Shown in pieces: positions 62,329 to 64,000 of a stretch of 64,000 bases of DNA. The stretch lies in assembly GCA_016929495.1 (NCBI GenBank), contig JAFGIS010000026.1, positions 1-64,000 on the forward strand, read 5' to 3'. The notes beneath the pieces were generated by a model. The model saw only the letters and a list, made by a program, of their open reading frames with translations, was not told the origin of the DNA and did not search any database. Position 1 is the stretch's first letter. Each line of letters starts with the position of its first letter. The DNA comes from Polyangiaceae bacterium (GTDB taxonomy: Bacteria > Myxococcota_A > Polyangia > Polyangiales > Polyangiaceae). The translations under genes were made by a program, and so were the position numbers.

Positions 62329-64000
62329 GTGTCTCCTCGCGTCAAAGAGGTCGTCTTCATCGCGTTCATGCTCGGGTTGAACGGCGGCTGTCGTGTGGGC
62401 TACGACCTGCTCGACAACGGTGCCCGCGGCGCGGCGGGGAGCTCGGCGGTGGGTGCAGCCGGCGACGGCGCCCAGGCTGGCTCGACATCGGCCCAGGCCG
62501 GTGCGTTCATCAGCGAAACTGGCGGTATCGGTCCGGTGGGCGAGGCCGGTGCCGAGGCAGGGGGAGTCGGAGGGTACGACGATACGGCCGGGACAAGCGC
62601 TGGAGGTGGAGACCTCGGCGGCGGTGGAGCCGCCGGAACGGGCGAGACACCCGACCCAGGCGGAGCGCCTGCGACCGGCGGCATGGCGACAACGGGCGTG
62701 GCGACTGGCGGAATAGCCACGGGTGGCGCGCTGACCGGCGGCGCTGCGGCCGGCGACATGTCGACAGGGGGCGTAGCGACTGGCGGCATGGCCACGGGTG
62801 GCACACCGACTGGCGGAGCAGCGGCCGGAGGCGTGGCGACTGGCGGAACGACGGCGACGGGCGGAACCACGACGGGTGGCGCAGCGACGGGCGGAACCAC
62901 GACGGGCGGCGCAGCGACTGGCGGAACCACGACGGGCGGTCAGGCCACGGGCGGCAACAGCACCGGCGGAGCAGAGACGGGTGGAACCGCAACCGGCGGA
63001 GCGGAGACGGGCGGAACCGCAACGGGCGGCCAGGCCACGGGCGGCAACAGCACTGGCGGAGCGGAGACGGGGGGAACCGCGACCGGCGGAGCAGAGACGG
63101 GGGGAACCGCAACCGGCGGAGCAGAGACGGGCGGGACTGCGACCGGCGGAGCAGAGACGGGCGGAACCTCGACCGGCGGCTTCGAAGGCTGCGGCGCGGG
63201 AACGTCAACGTCGAGCGATGCCGTGGTGGAGCTAGGCGACGTGCATCAAACGATGGAGGGTTTCGGGGCGTCGGACGCGTATTGCGATGCGTTGACGCCA
63301 GAGCAGGCAACGCTCTTCTTCGATCCCGTCGACGGCATCGGCCTGTCCTTGTTGCGTATAGGCATCGCTTGGATGGGGGATCAGACGATCGGGTCGGGCG
63401 CGGTCTCCGATGCTCAGGCCATCACCAGCTTCGGCGGCAGGGTGTGGGCGTCGGCGTGGACGCCGCCGGCGGACTCCAAGGGCAACGACTCCCTGTACTG
63501 CACCGATCAGGCTACAGTGCACCTGCTCCCCAGCGCCTACGAATCGTGGGCTTCGACGCTGGCAGCGTTTCCAGCGTGGTTCAAGGACCAGAGCGGGGTA
63601 GACTTGTGTGGAATCTCACCGCAGAGTGAACCCGACTCCTGCCCGGCGGGCTCTCGAGGCTGCCTCTACTCGGCCACCGAAATGGTCGCCTTCGCCAAGG
63701 TCCTGGGACCCAAGCTTCACGCACTGGACCCGTCGGTGAGGCTGCTGGCTCCGGAAACCGAGTCGTGGTCCAACTTGTGGAGTGGCGAAGACTACGGGAA
63801 CGCCATCCTGAACGACCCGGACGCGAGTTCGGCCGTCGATGTGCTCGCAACGCACGACATCGGCAACAGCGCGTTGATCCGACCCTCACCGTCGCCGGGC
63901 AACACGCACCCCATTTGGGTGACGGCAGTGTACGACACCCTGACGCCGGACCCGAGCATCGACAATGGGATTGGCATCGCACAGCAGATCTACGCGGCGG
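62329..64000 (+). CDS. GH30-like glycoside hydrolase lipoprotein, C-terminus cut by window edge
   Basis: GTG start gives MSPRVKEVVFIAFMLGLNGGC lipobox. After a long TGGxx linker: LGDVHQTMEGFGASDAYCDAL...GIGLSLLRIGI...WASAWTPPADSKGN...GISPQSEPD. Frame open to the window end. Confidence 0.8.
   Translation, partial: MSPRVKEVVFIAFMLGLNGGCRVGYDLLDNGARGAAGSSAVGAAGDGAQAGSTSAQAGAFISETGGIGPVGEAGAEAGGVGGYDDTAGTSAGGGDLGGGGAAGTGETPDPGGAPATGGMATTGVATGGIATGGALTGGAAAGDMSTGGVATGGMATGGTPTGGAAAGGVATGGTTATGGTTTGGAATGGTTTGGAATGGTTTGGQATGGNSTGGAETGGTATGGAETGGTATGGQATGGNSTGGAETGGTATGGAETGGTATGGAETGGTATGGAETGGTSTGGFEGCGAGTSTSSDAVVELGDVHQTMEGFGASDAYCDALTPEQATLFFDPVDGIGLSLLRIGIAWMGDQTIGSGAVSDAQAITSFGGRVWASAWTPPADSKGNDSLYCTDQATVHLLPSAYESWASTLAAFPAWFKDQSGVDLCGISPQSEPDSCPAGSRGCLYSATEMVAFAKVLGPKLHALDPSVRLLAPETESWSNLWSGEDYGNAILNDPDASSAVDVLATHDIGNSALIRPSPSPGNTHPIWVTAVYDTLTPDPSIDNGIGIAQQIYAA
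62690..63180 (+). repeat. In-frame 15-bp repeat array encoding (TGGxx)n linker
   Basis: ATGGTTTGGAATGGTTTGGQATGGNSTGGAETGGTATGGAETGGTATGGQATGGNSTGGAE... Confidence 0.9.

Noticed and set aside
61749-63629. 626-aa plus-strand Arg-rich ORF and 62510-63310 minus-strand ORF
   Set aside because: Frame-shifted readings of the TGGxx repeat; the GH30-like frame is the one with signal peptide and catalytic motifs.

Overview
High-GC window whose gene content looks myxobacterial (Myxococcota/Polyangia-like): many lipoproteins, MYXO-CTERM-like C-termini, MopE-type metal-binding repeats, and sigma54, Ser/Thr-kinase and hybrid-kinase regulators. About 33 genes are supportable. They include a TIGR02147-type regulator translationally coupled to a serpin lipoprotein, priA, a LacI-type sensor fused to a hybrid histidine kinase, a trypsin-like protease, an FHA-sigma54 activator, an ECF-like sigma factor, and an STPK / PEGA-TPR / LamG-lipoprotein row. 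Also present are a VapBC-like toxin-antitoxin pair with an apparent frameshift, a GH13 amylase, a MepA-LysM lipoprotein, a PAS/GAF hybrid kinase, two coupled giant MopE-repeat proteins, an M16C protease, YggT, a beta-helix protein, a GT39-like/TPR protein, a Tat-type enolase-superfamily protein, a PLP enzyme with a signal peptide, and a GH30-like lipoprotein truncated by the window end. No tRNA, rRNA, CRISPR array, phage or transposase was seen. The strongest candidates for follow-up are the 21-bp phased repeat array (30149-30253), the MopE-repeat pair (37134-44713), the STPK-PEGA-LamG module (21854-27158), the frameshifted TA toxin, a shared intergenic palindrome (29.28 and 54.65 kb), the AT-rich palindrome ahead of the serpin operon, and a gene-remnant zone (47.8-48.7 kb). 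All functional calls are by eye from motifs; no search was run.
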